A stretch of 12,368 nucleotides of DNA from an uncultured Lachnospiraceae bacterium (GCA_910577065.1 CAJTLD010000031.1:10278-22645), one strand, 5' to 3'; shown: positions 6,495-12,368, counted from the stretch's first letter. Program-made: numbers and translations. Notes: a model not told the origin generated them from the letters alone.

Positions 6495-6565
6495 GTCCTT
6501 AAATTATCTAACCAATAATTTTTTCAGAGAGAAAGAGCGGTAATAAATTCCGCTCTTTTTCTTTT
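6495..6565 (+). ncRNA. Possible 70-nt small RNA or leader between promoter and terminator
   Basis: The interval from the predicted start (about 6495) to the T-run after the hairpin at 6532-6558 would give an RNA of about 70 nt. I see no start codon with a ribosome site inside it. It may be a free small RNA or an attenuated leader for the small ORFs further right. No known RNA family is recognised. Confidence 0.35.
6532..6565 (+). terminator. Intrinsic terminator
   Basis: AAAGAGCGG (6532-6540) pairs perfectly with CCGCTCTTT (6550-6558) around a 9-nt loop, followed by TTCTTTT. It lies 44 nt after the TATAAT box on the same strand. It would also stop cotJ transcripts arriving from the left. Confidence 0.75.
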
Positions 6566-6708
6566 ACTTATATGCAGCCTATATCACCTTTTCTGGCCGG
6601 AAGCAAATAGGCAAGCTGATAAAAGTGGTCAAAGCGCTCACTCAACTTGCCCTTGAAATTGGAACTCTCATAGCCGTCATCAAAATGGTAATAGAGAGTA
6701 TCCTGTAA
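6547..6708 (+). other. Start-less peptide-like ORF or structured RNA segment
   Basis: The frame is open from 6547 to TAA 6706-6708. Its end reads GKLIKVVKALTQLALEIGTL then IAVIKMVIESIL, an amphipathic helix pattern that looks coding, but no ATG or ribosome site exists. Possible starts are ATA 6607, CTG 6616 or GTG 6625. The same DNA can form a hairpin, with 6610-6619 pairing to 6642-6651 with one mismatch. It may be a decayed small toxin-like gene, a non-ATG peptide or an RNA. Function unknown. Confidence 0.3.
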
Positions 6709-6713
6709 GGAAC

Positions 6714-6731
6714 GGGGAGGGAAACCTCCCC
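6714..6731. other. GAAA-tetraloop hairpin
   Basis: GGGGAGG (6714-6720) pairs perfectly with CCTCCCC (6725-6731) around a GAAA loop, a stable GNRA tetraloop in the plus-strand RNA. No T-run follows on either strand, so it is not a standard terminator. It could hide the Shine-Dalgarno-like GGGGAGG or protect an RNA from decay. Confidence 0.5.
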
Positions 6732-6768
6732 TACCTAAAAAATAGCACAGTCTGTCTGTAAAATCAAG

Positions 6769-6852
6769 ATGATGAAAAATATTTTAAAGCTTGTATCGTC
6801 GGTTGTCTGGCTAGTTATTGTAATTGTCGGTTTAGTTTTGCTGTTTATGTAG
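6769..6852 (+). CDS. Small hydrophobic membrane peptide (27 aa), possible type I toxin-like
   Basis: The ORF reads MMKNILKLVSSVVWLVIVIV then GLVLLFM. It has a short basic start (K3, K7) and a single continuous hydrophobic segment (about 8-27), long enough to cross a membrane. It ends 17 nt before a strong intrinsic terminator (6870-6900). The ribosome site is weak, with no GGAGG before either tandem ATG (6769, 6772). Size and composition resemble toxins of type I toxin-antitoxin systems or phage membrane micropeptides, but I recognise no family. The alternative is a chance ORF in a non-coding RNA, though Ile/Val/Leu enrichment over the whole length argues against that. No clear antisense RNA was found by eye. 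Confidence 0.4.
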   Translation: MMKNILKLVSSVVWLVIVIVGLVLLFM

Positions 6853-6869
6853 AAGCGCCAAAGGGGAAC

Positions 6870-6900
6870 GGGCGGCAGGAGAACACCTGCCGCCCTTTTT
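6870..6900 (+). terminator. Strong intrinsic terminator
   Basis: GGGCGGCAGG (6870-6879) pairs perfectly with CCTGCCGCCC (6886-6895) around a 6-nt loop, followed by TTTTT (6896-6900). It ends rightward transcripts just before the endolysin stop at 6905. In the other direction the stem is followed by GTTCCCCTTT, so it may work only weakly for the lysis operon. Confidence 0.85.
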
Positions 6901-6904
6901 ACGT

Positions 6905-7633
6905 TTACCGTATATACGCCTTGCTTCCGGTATCCGCACAAACCCATTGTTCCCGGCCTCCCTTATCCTGGCCTATGTACATCCAGATAGCGTCCCCTAC
7001 CCGTGCTGTCGCGTGATTTTTTACTTTTATGCCTTTCCTTATCTCCCCCAGTATCTTCCCCGCAGGCACTGCTTCCGGAAGCTGGGCGGCTGCTTTCGTC
7101 CGGATGCGCAGGCCTTCCACCATGATTTGGTACACATGGCCCGGTTGATAGTTTAACTGTACGTGGGTTTCCCCTGCGGATGCGGCCTGTATAGCCTGCC
7201 CTGCTGCCCCGGGCTTGTCTGCCTTTAAGAATAATGCCTGCTCTGCGCGCCTGCGTTCTGCGAGGCCAGGGAGTACTCTGCCGGCAGATTTGTTATACTC
7301 TAACATTTTCTGCGATATTGTGGTAACGCTGCGGCTCCCATCCGCCGTAAGCCGGTCAATGCTTCCGATGTTAAACGCAAAGCTGACAAGCGCGTCAAAC
7401 TGATTCTGCCCCCAATGGTATGTACTGTCATATTTTGCGACCATCCGCTCAAACTTCACCAAGTCCTCTTTCAGGAGGCGTTCCGCCTGCCCCTGTGTGA
7501 TTTTCTGTCCCATTTTTACGCCCGCTGTGTGGCCATAGCCAATCGTCGGCACGCCGGCCGGGCACCGGTAAGCCGTCAGCCTGCACCCTTCAAACTTTTT
7601 AATGAATTCAATCCCTGCCTGTGATGTTTTCAT
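6905..7633 (-). CDS. Phage endolysin, GH24 lysozyme with C-terminal SH3-like domain
   Basis: This enzyme cuts the peptidoglycan glycan chain to release phage. With the start at ATG 7633 it has 242 residues. The alternative ATG 24 nt upstream is rejected because AGGGGAGGAG lies just before 7633. The GH24 domain (about 1-140) shows the E-x8-(D/C)-x5-T pattern as E15, C24 and T30 in EGCRLTAYRCPAGVPT, followed by IGYGHT, with Cys instead of the T4-type Asp. Later landmarks are QFDALVSFAFNIG and LPGLAERRRAEQALF. A linker of Ala, Gly and Gln leads to a C-terminal SH3-like wall-binding domain (about 165-242; VEGLRIRTKAA, WMYIG, WVCAD). No signal peptide is visible, so export depends on the holin next door. 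Confidence 0.93.
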   Translation of the reverse strand: MKTSQAGIEFIKKFEGCRLTAYRCPAGVPTIGYGHTAGVKMGQKITQGQAERLLKEDLVKFERMVAKYDSTYHWGQNQFDALVSFAFNIGSIDRLTADGSRSVTTISQKMLEYNKSAGRVLPGLAERRRAEQALFLKADKPGAAGQAIQAASAGETHVQLNYQPGHVYQIMVEGLRIRTKAAAQLPEAVPAGKILGEIRKGIKVKNHATARVGDAIWMYIGQDKGGREQWVCADTGSKAYIR

Positions 7634-7647
7634 TCGAACTCCTCCCC

Positions 7648-7887
7648 TTACTTCCATGGCTTCTTCATCTGCTCATCCGCTTTGATTGCCGCCTGCGTAA
7701 AACTGTTGTTCTTCCACCATGCCCATAACGCGGCCCCTGCCGTAACCGCCATGGACACCGCTTCCCCCACTCCGTCTTCTGAAAACGGGAGCGGGCTTAG
7801 CCCGCAGATAATAAGCGCCTGGTTTAAAAGTGCAAACGCCAATACCGCCGTCCTTACAATAGTGCCTGTTTCAATTTTTCTTTTCAT
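7648..7887 (-). CDS. Phage holin, SPP1 family
   Basis: The holin makes membrane lesions that let the endolysin reach the wall and sets lysis timing. The 79-residue protein has two hydrophobic segments (about 10-30 and 43-59) with the turn SPLPFSEDGVGEA between them. It then has WWKNNSFTQAAIKAD, the signature ending of SPP1-type holins, and a charged tail. The ATG at 7887 has AAGGAGGAG upstream and overlaps the previous gene by 4 nt (ATGA), indicating translational coupling. The endolysin starts 14 nt downstream. Confidence 0.9.
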   Translation of the reverse strand: MKRKIETGTIVRTAVLAFALLNQALIICGLSPLPFSEDGVGEAVSMAVTAGAALWAWWKNNSFTQAAIKADEQMKKPWK

Positions 7888-8225
7888 GGCTCCTCCTTCT
7901 CTTCCGGTTCTTCCGGCATGTTTAATAATGTATTGTACAGTTTCGTAGCGACGTCATTGCCGCCTAATTTATGGTAAGCCTCGTATACGCGCTTAATGGA
8001 TTCTTTCGCGTATATCGGGCAATACTCCCTGTCCTGGTATTTGTTGTAATTTTGCACAATGCTCTCACGCAGAAGACCTTTCACCCCTTCCGCAATGGCC
8101 GCGCTTTTTTCCTGCTCCTCTTTTAAGCGGTTCCTTACATCCCGGTACAAATACCCCAGGATAGACGATATGGCCGCAAACATCCATTCCGTCCAGTGCT
8201 GCTGGATAAACGGCAGCAGTCCCAT
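7884..8225 (-). CDS. Single-helix phage membrane protein of the lysis cassette
   Basis: The protein has one hydrophobic N-terminal segment (about residues 10-26), then a charged probable coiled coil (RNRLKEEQEKSAAIAEGVKG) and a conserved-looking C-terminal motif YEAYHKLGGNDVATKLYNTL, ending in an acidic tail. Proteins with a YEAYHxLGGN motif are common just upstream of holins in Clostridia phages and are often labelled hypothetical or holin-like. It could be an accessory holin, antiholin or spanin-like factor; the sequence does not decide. An in-frame GTG at 8234 is possible, but ATG 8225 sits at good spacing (8 nt) from AAGGAAGGGAG, giving 113 residues. It overlaps the holin gene by 4 nt. 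Confidence 0.75.
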   Translation of the reverse strand: MGLLPFIQQHWTEWMFAAISSILGYLYRDVRNRLKEEQEKSAAIAEGVKGLLRESIVQNYNKYQDREYCPIYAKESIKRVYEAYHKLGGNDVATKLYNTLLNMPEEPEEKEEP

Positions 8226-8242
8226 AATCAACACTCCCTTCC

Positions 8243-9016
8243 TTACGTATTCCTTACCATGCCTTCCACCCTAAGCACCCTCATATTCGAATATGTCCAG
8301 CCGCCCAAAGTCCGTATATATACGCCGACCCTGTTATTTGTAAAATCACATGTCACCCACATGCACCCGCTGTAAGATGCCATTGCATATGCCGACACAT
8401 GGGAAGTCGGGCAGTCCCTGGTAAACGTACGGTACCCTTTCTCCCCGTCCCCGACTTCGATATACATCCGGACTTCCTTCCATTCGGACAGGCCGGTAAT
8501 TGTGGTGTATTTCCACGTCTGCATTGCCGACGGGTATATTCCGGATGTGGAGGAATACAGGGCGTACGGGCTTTCCATAAGTTCCGTCTGGTACCCGGCC
8601 AAATCCCCTACCACATACCAGTATGTGCCGCTGTAAACCAGTTCCAATACCGTGTACTGCCGGATGGCGCGCACCGGTATCGGGCTGCCTTTGTAATAGA
8701 TTGCCTTCGCCCCGGCGCCGCTGACGTTTAGCGTCGGGTTTGCCGCCGTGTTGGCGTATGCAAACCTTACTGTCACCCGCGCCCCCGTTACCAGGGAGAA
8801 TTTCGTCACACTGCAGGTTTTTGCCGCGGTCGCTCCCGACGTGCTGCATGTGGCGTAATGGTGCCTTGCCGCAGTCCCGTCAAACAGCACGCCGTCAATC
8901 GCGCGCTCGGTCTTTAGCTTAGACGCCGATTCCACAGCGCCTGCGTTCTGCGCCACATAAGATTTTATTTTCTGCCACAGGTAAGAAAGCGCGGCATCGT
9001 TCAAGAATCCTCCCAT
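8243..9016 (-). CDS. Phage tail fibre / receptor-binding-type protein (short)
   Basis: This is a 257-residue structural protein placed after Tal and the larger fibre gene. It opens GGFLNDAALSYLWQKIKSYV, an alpha-helical module shared with the next fibre protein (L-x-x-LW-x-KI), probably for assembly. Residues about 50-135 form a beta-rich segment with ATCSTSGATAAKTCSV, NTAANPTLNVSGAG and YSGTYWYVVGDL, a pattern seen in Gram-positive phage fibre and collar proteins. The C-terminal 120 residues are rich in Tyr, Trp and Ser and are likely the variable host-contact part. The ATG at 9016 has GGGGGGCGG close upstream. No enzymatic motif and no collagen repeat is seen. Confidence 0.75.
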   Translation of the reverse strand: MGGFLNDAALSYLWQKIKSYVAQNAGAVESASKLKTERAIDGVLFDGTAARHHYATCSTSGATAAKTCSVTKFSLVTGARVTVRFAYANTAANPTLNVSGAGAKAIYYKGSPIPVRAIRQYTVLELVYSGTYWYVVGDLAGYQTELMESPYALYSSTSGIYPSAMQTWKYTTITGLSEWKEVRMYIEVGDGEKGYRTFTRDCPTSHVSAYAMASYSGCMWVTCDFTNNRVGVYIRTLGGWTYSNMRVLRVEGMVRNT

Positions 9017-9028
9017 ACCGCCCCCCGT

Positions 9029-9997
9029 TTATACGCATATGCTGTCAATTTGCGCGTTTGTTATTGCCGTAACGGTAAAGATTTCCCCCAGCGGATCCCA
9101 GGCCGTCCCGTTCCATGCTACATTCATCCCCGCCCCTCCGTACTGCCCTGCAGTTTCGATATTGTAAACGTCGCCTGTTTGCCGGTTGGTTGTCGGCAAC
9201 TTCGATGCGTCCGTTACGGAGCCTTTGTATTTGTACATGCCGGAAATGTCCGACTTTAAGGCATATTTAGACGCTTCCATGAACCCAGCCAGCTTCGTCT
9301 TTTCTGCTGGCAGCATTAGCCCGGCTGTGGAAGGGTTAGCTGCATTAATATAAGTTTCCTGGTACTCTGCATCTGCATCACTCCCAAAATGTAACCGTAA
9401 GCTGCATTTCTCACTATCTTCACGAGTGGTAACAGATATTCTATCCCATCCATGCCCGAACAAAACATTATTCTGACCCATTGCGCGCGGCGCAGGCACA
9501 AGCCCGCTCAAGCCGGCCGTCTCGTTCGTTGGCGGCGAAAAACTTCCATATGTTTTCTGCGGCGGCTTCTTCCATTTCCCATCCCCTGCCAGGAAATATT
9601 CCACCTGCCCGGTATCTGGGGCCGGGACAAGCCCTGCGGCGCCAGCTCCTGCCGGCGTTGCGGTTGCGCCTCTAAAAACGTTATATGTCGTGTCTTTCGC
9701 GGAAAACGTCACTTTGTCATTCGTTGTGTCGGGCGTAAGCGTGACGTTGCTCCCGGCCACAAATTCCAGCGTGTCCGTCGCGGAATCCGCGGCCACTGTG
9801 CTTGTACCGACCTTGACGTTGGAAAACGCATTCTGGTTTTTCTGCGCCCCCGCCGCGATCCCGGCCAGTTTGTTTTTTTCCGTCGTTGTATAATCATTTG
9901 TGCTTAACACCTTTGCCCCGTCTTTGCGTACAAACAAAGCGCTTATCTTTGCCCAAAGGTGCGACAGCCCGTTCCTGTCTAAAAAGTTTTCTGACAT
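9029..9997 (-). CDS. Phage tail fibre protein with repeated modules
   Basis: This 322-residue structural protein begins MSENFLDRNGLSHLWAKISA, matching the N-terminal module of the next gene. It contains paired short repeats: TEKNKLAG (39-46) with a later AEKTKLAG, and GAAGLVPAP with a later LSGLVPAP. The C-terminal part has MYKYKGSVTDASKLP and GDVYNIETAG followed by NVAWNGTAWDPLG, a domain common in fibre and capsid-decoration proteins of gut phages. The last 12 residues (AITNAQIDSICV) resemble the end of the upstream Tal-like protein. The ATG at 9997 has AGGAGGAAAGG upstream. It likely forms an elongated trimeric fibre or baseplate component. Confidence 0.78.
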   Translation of the reverse strand: MSENFLDRNGLSHLWAKISALFVRKDGAKVLSTNDYTTTEKNKLAGIAAGAQKNQNAFSNVKVGTSTVAADSATDTLEFVAGSNVTLTPDTTNDKVTFSAKDTTYNVFRGATATPAGAGAAGLVPAPDTGQVEYFLAGDGKWKKPPQKTYGSFSPPTNETAGLSGLVPAPRAMGQNNVLFGHGWDRISVTTREDSEKCSLRLHFGSDADAEYQETYINAANPSTAGLMLPAEKTKLAGFMEASKYALKSDISGMYKYKGSVTDASKLPTTNRQTGDVYNIETAGQYGGAGMNVAWNGTAWDPLGEIFTVTAITNAQIDSICV

Positions 9998-10007
9998 GCC
10001 TTTCCTC

Positions 10008-11147
10008 CTAACTGCATATTTCGTCGATTTCCAGGTTTGTTATCGGGCTTGTGTAATACAGTTCCAGCCCTTCCACCTGCTGCGCGGTCAGCCCCTCCAC
10101 CTTTTTCCCAATGATGATTTTCCCATTGGACACGCTTTCCATGCTCTCCGCCGCCGCCAAAAGCTTTTTCTGCATGTCCGCAAAGCCTGTCCCGCGGTTT
10201 GAAAGTTCCACGGTATTTTTGTGCGGGGCGTCCGGATAGCGCGTAATGCGCACAATGCGCTCCCTTGCGTCTACCCCGATATCCGGATCCGTAAGCCACG
10301 CCTCGTCCCCCAGCGAAAATGCATAGTCCCCATACCCGTCCTGTATATTCGCCATGTCCAGCACCTGCGCCGTATACGTCGTTTTCGGCACAGAAAGCCC
10401 GTCCAGCTTCTTTTGCGCCGCCTCTTTTAGCTTATAGGCGTCCGTATAGTTTGTGTCCTCCCATACAAACGCCCGGACTTCCCTGGAATACTGCGTGTTG
10501 TCCAGGTAATCCTTCCCTGCGTTCACGCTGCCTACCGTAAGCCCGTCCTTTCCAATCGGGTAAATCCTGGTGTAAAAGCCGTGCGTGTCTGTTTTTTCTT
10601 CCAGCGATTGCAGGTTGAACCCTTTTAAAAAGCGGGTTTGCCCTCCCCCTATCCTGTTGTGCAGGTATATTTTCTTTTTCTTTGCCGAAAACGAAATTTC
10701 CACCCAGAACACTTCCGCAACCCGCTCCAGCAGTTCCATGCTGTTTGTCCCGCTTTCCATAATGTTGCGCGTCCCCGCATCGTCCGCAGACACATTTTCA
10801 TAACCCCACCCGCTCCCTTCAACCGCCGCAGACACGCACTGCGTGAGCGTAAGCCCCTGCGCTTTAAACTCCCGGACTGCGTTCCCGCAAAGCGCGCCCG
10901 TATCCTGCTCCGCCACTACGGATCCAAACATCCCTTTTGCAGGCGCTTCCTTCACACGGTAAATCTCATCCCCGTATTCTATGGCGTCCTCGCAGCGGAT
11001 GCGCCCGTCCCCTAACGGGTACGTGAAGCTTAACTGCTTCTTTGCAACGCCGCCCGCAATCTTTTCCTCCGCTTTAAAATCCCTGCGCCTGGGAATAGCC
11101 CGGGCAAATTCCAGCGCCCCTTCCCTGTTTTCCCTGTATAGCTGCAT
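10008..11147 (-). CDS. Tal-like tail protein (prophage endopeptidase tail / baseplate hub family)
   Basis: The gene follows Dit and precedes the fibres, the standard place of the tail-associated hub protein of Gram-positive siphophages. The 379-residue protein starts MQLYRENREGALEFARAIPR. It has the hub-like pattern of the Prophage_tail family: an N-terminal beta domain, a central EVFWVEISFSAKKKKIYLHN and FYTRIYPIGKDGLTVGSVN, and a later YTAQVLDMANI followed by FSLGDEAWLTDPDIG. There is no large C-terminal lytic or carbohydrate domain, so this is the short form. The C-terminus SPITNLEIDEICS resembles that of the next fibre. The ATG at 11147 has AAGGAGGGAGG upstream, 12 nt after the Dit gene. 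Peptidase activity should not be assumed. Confidence 0.82.
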   Translation of the reverse strand: MQLYRENREGALEFARAIPRRRDFKAEEKIAGGVAKKQLSFTYPLGDGRIRCEDAIEYGDEIYRVKEAPAKGMFGSVVAEQDTGALCGNAVREFKAQGLTLTQCVSAAVEGSGWGYENVSADDAGTRNIMESGTNSMELLERVAEVFWVEISFSAKKKKIYLHNRIGGGQTRFLKGFNLQSLEEKTDTHGFYTRIYPIGKDGLTVGSVNAGKDYLDNTQYSREVRAFVWEDTNYTDAYKLKEAAQKKLDGLSVPKTTYTAQVLDMANIQDGYGDYAFSLGDEAWLTDPDIGVDARERIVRITRYPDAPHKNTVELSNRGTGFADMQKKLLAAAESMESVSNGKIIIGKKVEGLTAQQVEGLELYYTSPITNLEIDEICS

Positions 11148-11159
11148 GCCCCTCCCTCC

Positions 11160-12083
11160 TTATATGTAAACCGGCGTAAACCACGCTGTTATGCGGAAAC
11201 GCTTCTGCGCCTTGTGGTGGCCGTTCCCTATGTTTTGCACGCGCACTTTTAGTTCCCTGGCCAAAGGCCCTGCCTCTGGTATGGCCGGCATGCTTACGGA
11301 TGTTATAAAGTTCGGATAGGCGGGCTGCGGACAGTTGTTTTCCACATCAACCCTTCCAATCCCCCCTATAATCCGGACCGTATGCGCGCCCTCTTCCATC
11401 CAAATATCCAGACAGCCGCTATCATGCCATTTTTTATAAATGCCGCATGTAACCGTAAGATCCCCCACATCTTTCCCCGCCTGGTTTTTGCATACCCCTG
11501 GTATGGTAACTGTCCCATACAGGGGCAGTCGGTATTCATTTCCCGGCATGCCCGCCTGCGCCAGGTCGCGCACCGCATAAAGTTCCTGGCTGACGGTTAT
11601 GTCAAGCGCTCCTGCGCCCCCATCCCCGGGCAGCTGCAGGGAAACCTCCTTCGTTACGTCGGAATCTTCGTCCCCCTCAAAATCCAATACCCCGGATACG
11701 GTGTAGCGCTCCCCATATTCATACCCTTTGCATTCAAGCGACAGGATGTGCCAGCTGTCTTTTGACGGCCCATACTCCTTTTGCTCCACGCCGCAAAGGG
11801 ACAGCTTTAATTTCCTGCCCTTAAGCGCCTCGCCAACTTCCACGTCGCACACGCTGTCAAACAGCGCAAGCACCTGCCCCGCTTTTTCCCATAGCTGCCC
11901 CCTGCTGCCGCCTTTGAGCCGGATATCCAGCTTATAGGTGTTTAACCCAAATTCCGGGGGCGCCATGGCCCCGCCCCACTGCCATCCAAGCCGCACGCTC
12001 CCATTTGACGGCGCGCGCTTCCCCGGCGTTATCCGCCAGAATGACGCGCCGTATGCGGCAATGTCCGTCCCGTTTACCTTCAC
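11160..12083 (-). CDS. Distal tail protein (Dit-like)
   Basis: Dit forms the ring joining the tail tube to the baseplate hub. This 307-residue protein is called mainly from its place between the tape-measure end and Tal, and from its N-terminal pattern: MKVNGTDIAAYGASFWRITP, then a segment with NTYKLDIRLKGG and a domain-closing SWHILSLECKGYEYGERY. Residues about 135-307 form a second beta-rich domain (LDITVSQELYAVRDL; YRLPLYGTVTIPGV; ITAWFTPVYI), perhaps an inserted or carbohydrate-contacting domain as in large Dits. The start is GTG at 12083, with AAGGAGG at good spacing. Sequence similarity within Dits is low, so the call is partly contextual. Confidence 0.72.
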   Translation of the reverse strand: MKVNGTDIAAYGASFWRITPGKRAPSNGSVRLGWQWGGAMAPPEFGLNTYKLDIRLKGGSRGQLWEKAGQVLALFDSVCDVEVGEALKGRKLKLSLCGVEQKEYGPSKDSWHILSLECKGYEYGERYTVSGVLDFEGDEDSDVTKEVSLQLPGDGGAGALDITVSQELYAVRDLAQAGMPGNEYRLPLYGTVTIPGVCKNQAGKDVGDLTVTCGIYKKWHDSGCLDIWMEEGAHTVRIIGGIGRVDVENNCPQPAYPNFITSVSMPAIPEAGPLARELKVRVQNIGNGHHKAQKRFRITAWFTPVYI

Positions 12084-12100
12084 GTTTTCCTCCTTCCCGG

Positions 12101-12368
12101 TTAAAACCGCACCGCCTGCATTGCCAGCCCGTCCCCGACGCTTTCCGTAATGCGCCCTACCAGTTCCCCGGTATCCAACACAACCTTGATCCGGCTGATT
12201 TCCTCCCTGGCTTCCCGCACCTCTTCCAAAAGCCCGGCCAGCATTTTTGCGGCGGCCGTATTGTCCACAGTTATATTTGCAGCCTGCTGCGCCGGGGCCT
12301 GGATCGCGCGCCCAGGAGACATAAGGCCTGCGCCTGTCCCGGAAAGTTCTGCGGCTGCTGCTTCCCGG
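12101..12368 (-). CDS. Tail tape-measure protein, C-terminal end (partial)
   Basis: The frame is open to the right edge and ends at 12101. It shows the last 88 residues, from REAAAAELSGTG to DGLAMQAVRF, so the gene starts outside the window. The visible part is Ala-rich, then a helical NTAAAKMLAGLLEEVREARE stretch, then VVLDTGELVGRITESVGDGL, a typical tape-measure ending (a D-x-G-x-LVG motif near the C-terminus). The position just upstream of Dit fits. In siphophages the whole protein is usually the largest gene product and sets tail length. Confidence 0.75.
   Translation of the reverse strand, partial: REAAAAELSGTGAGLMSPGRAIQAPAQQAANITVDNTAAAKMLAGLLEEVREAREEISRIKVVLDTGELVGRITESVGDGLAMQAVRF

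Larger units (their letters stand above)
6335..12368. mobile_element. Prophage left end (attachment junction, lysis and tail modules), continuing past the window
   Basis: The element starts within or next to the GGTGGA of cotJC (6335-6340). The next 120 bases are very AT-rich (11 G/C in 6361-6420). It then carries endolysin, SPP1-type holin, tail fibres, Tal-like, Dit-like and tape-measure genes in the standard order of siphophages of Gram-positive hosts, all reading towards the junction. The late module being next to this junction implies that integrase and regulatory genes lie at the far end, next to the missing cotJC 3' part. The tail genes look intact, so nothing here suggests a decayed phage. 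The exact left boundary needs the other end for comparison. Confidence 0.9.

Noticed and set aside
6489..6753. Base pairing between the putative 70-nt RNA and the micropeptide transcript (a 7-nt match ACAGTCT at 6747-6753)
   Set aside because: Seven bases in AT-rich DNA is within chance, and no longer complementarity was found, so an antitoxin role is not supported.
6735..6947. A 70-codon minus-strand frame crossing the terminator and overlapping the endolysin end
   Set aside because: It runs through a strong terminator hairpin and overlaps the endolysin out of frame. The plus-strand hydrophobic peptide is the better candidate here.
8243..9016. Short fibre as a target of a diversity-generating retroelement
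   Set aside because: No template repeat, reverse transcriptase or adenine-rich variable C-terminal block is visible in the window.
9452..9907. A 151-codon plus-strand frame opposite the larger fibre gene
   Set aside because: Arg/Cys/Pro-rich antisense composition, no ribosome site, and it is covered by a convincing structural gene on the other strand.
10638..11015. A 125-codon plus-strand frame opposite the Tal-like gene
   Set aside because: Antisense shadow of a recognised tail gene, with no upstream ribosome site and no recognisable domain.
1..12368. CRISPR arrays, tRNA or rRNA genes, insertion sequences
   Set aside because: No regularly spaced repeats, cloverleaf-like sequence, rRNA segment, transposase or terminal inverted repeats were seen on reading both strands.

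Overview
The window is a spore-forming Firmicute chromosome, most like a Clostridia/Lachnospiraceae genome, running into a tailed-phage prophage. The basis is a cotJ spore-coat operon, the pyrH-frr-uppS-cdsA housekeeping order, a lipoprotein trigger-factor homologue and a Clostridia-style Gram-positive phage tail and lysis module. The genus cannot be fixed from this sequence alone.

Positions 1-5537 are chromosomal and read leftward. A lipoprotein trigger-factor-like PPIase comes first, apparently with its own promoter. A second promoter (4335-4362) then drives a membrane-anchored NodB polysaccharide deacetylase, a bactofilin, pyrH (UMP kinase), frr (ribosome recycling factor), uppS (undecaprenyl-PP synthase) and the start of cdsA (CDP-DAG synthase), which runs off the left edge. 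A hairpin with a T-run between frr and uppS may attenuate the last two genes. The genes join envelope building (deacetylase, bactofilin, UppS, CdsA) to pyrimidine and translation functions.

Positions 5680-6340 read rightward: a sigma-E-like promoter, cotJA, cotJB and the first 31 codons of cotJC (manganese catalase-like coat protein). cotJC stops matching its family directly after the conserved QYGG motif. From there the sequence is AT-rich and then prophage, giving a 37-residue truncated ORF.

Positions about 6341-12368 are prophage. Next to the junction is a gene-poor stretch (6362-6904) with a strong sigma-A-type promoter, two intrinsic terminators, two hairpins and one or two tiny hydrophobic peptide ORFs. 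The late genes follow, all leftward (transcription order from right): tape-measure C-terminus, Dit-like distal tail protein, Tal-like baseplate protein, two tail-fibre proteins, a one-helix membrane protein, an SPP1-type holin and a GH24 endolysin with an SH3-like tail. The integrase, the other attachment site and the rest of cotJC should lie beyond the right edge.

The main finding is the prophage inside cotJC, a gene of the mother-cell sporulation programme. This is the layout of the skin element in sigK and SPbeta in spsM, where the phage excises during sporulation to restore the gene. It suggests a phage-controlled, developmentally regulated gene-reassembly switch, with the excision half outside this window.
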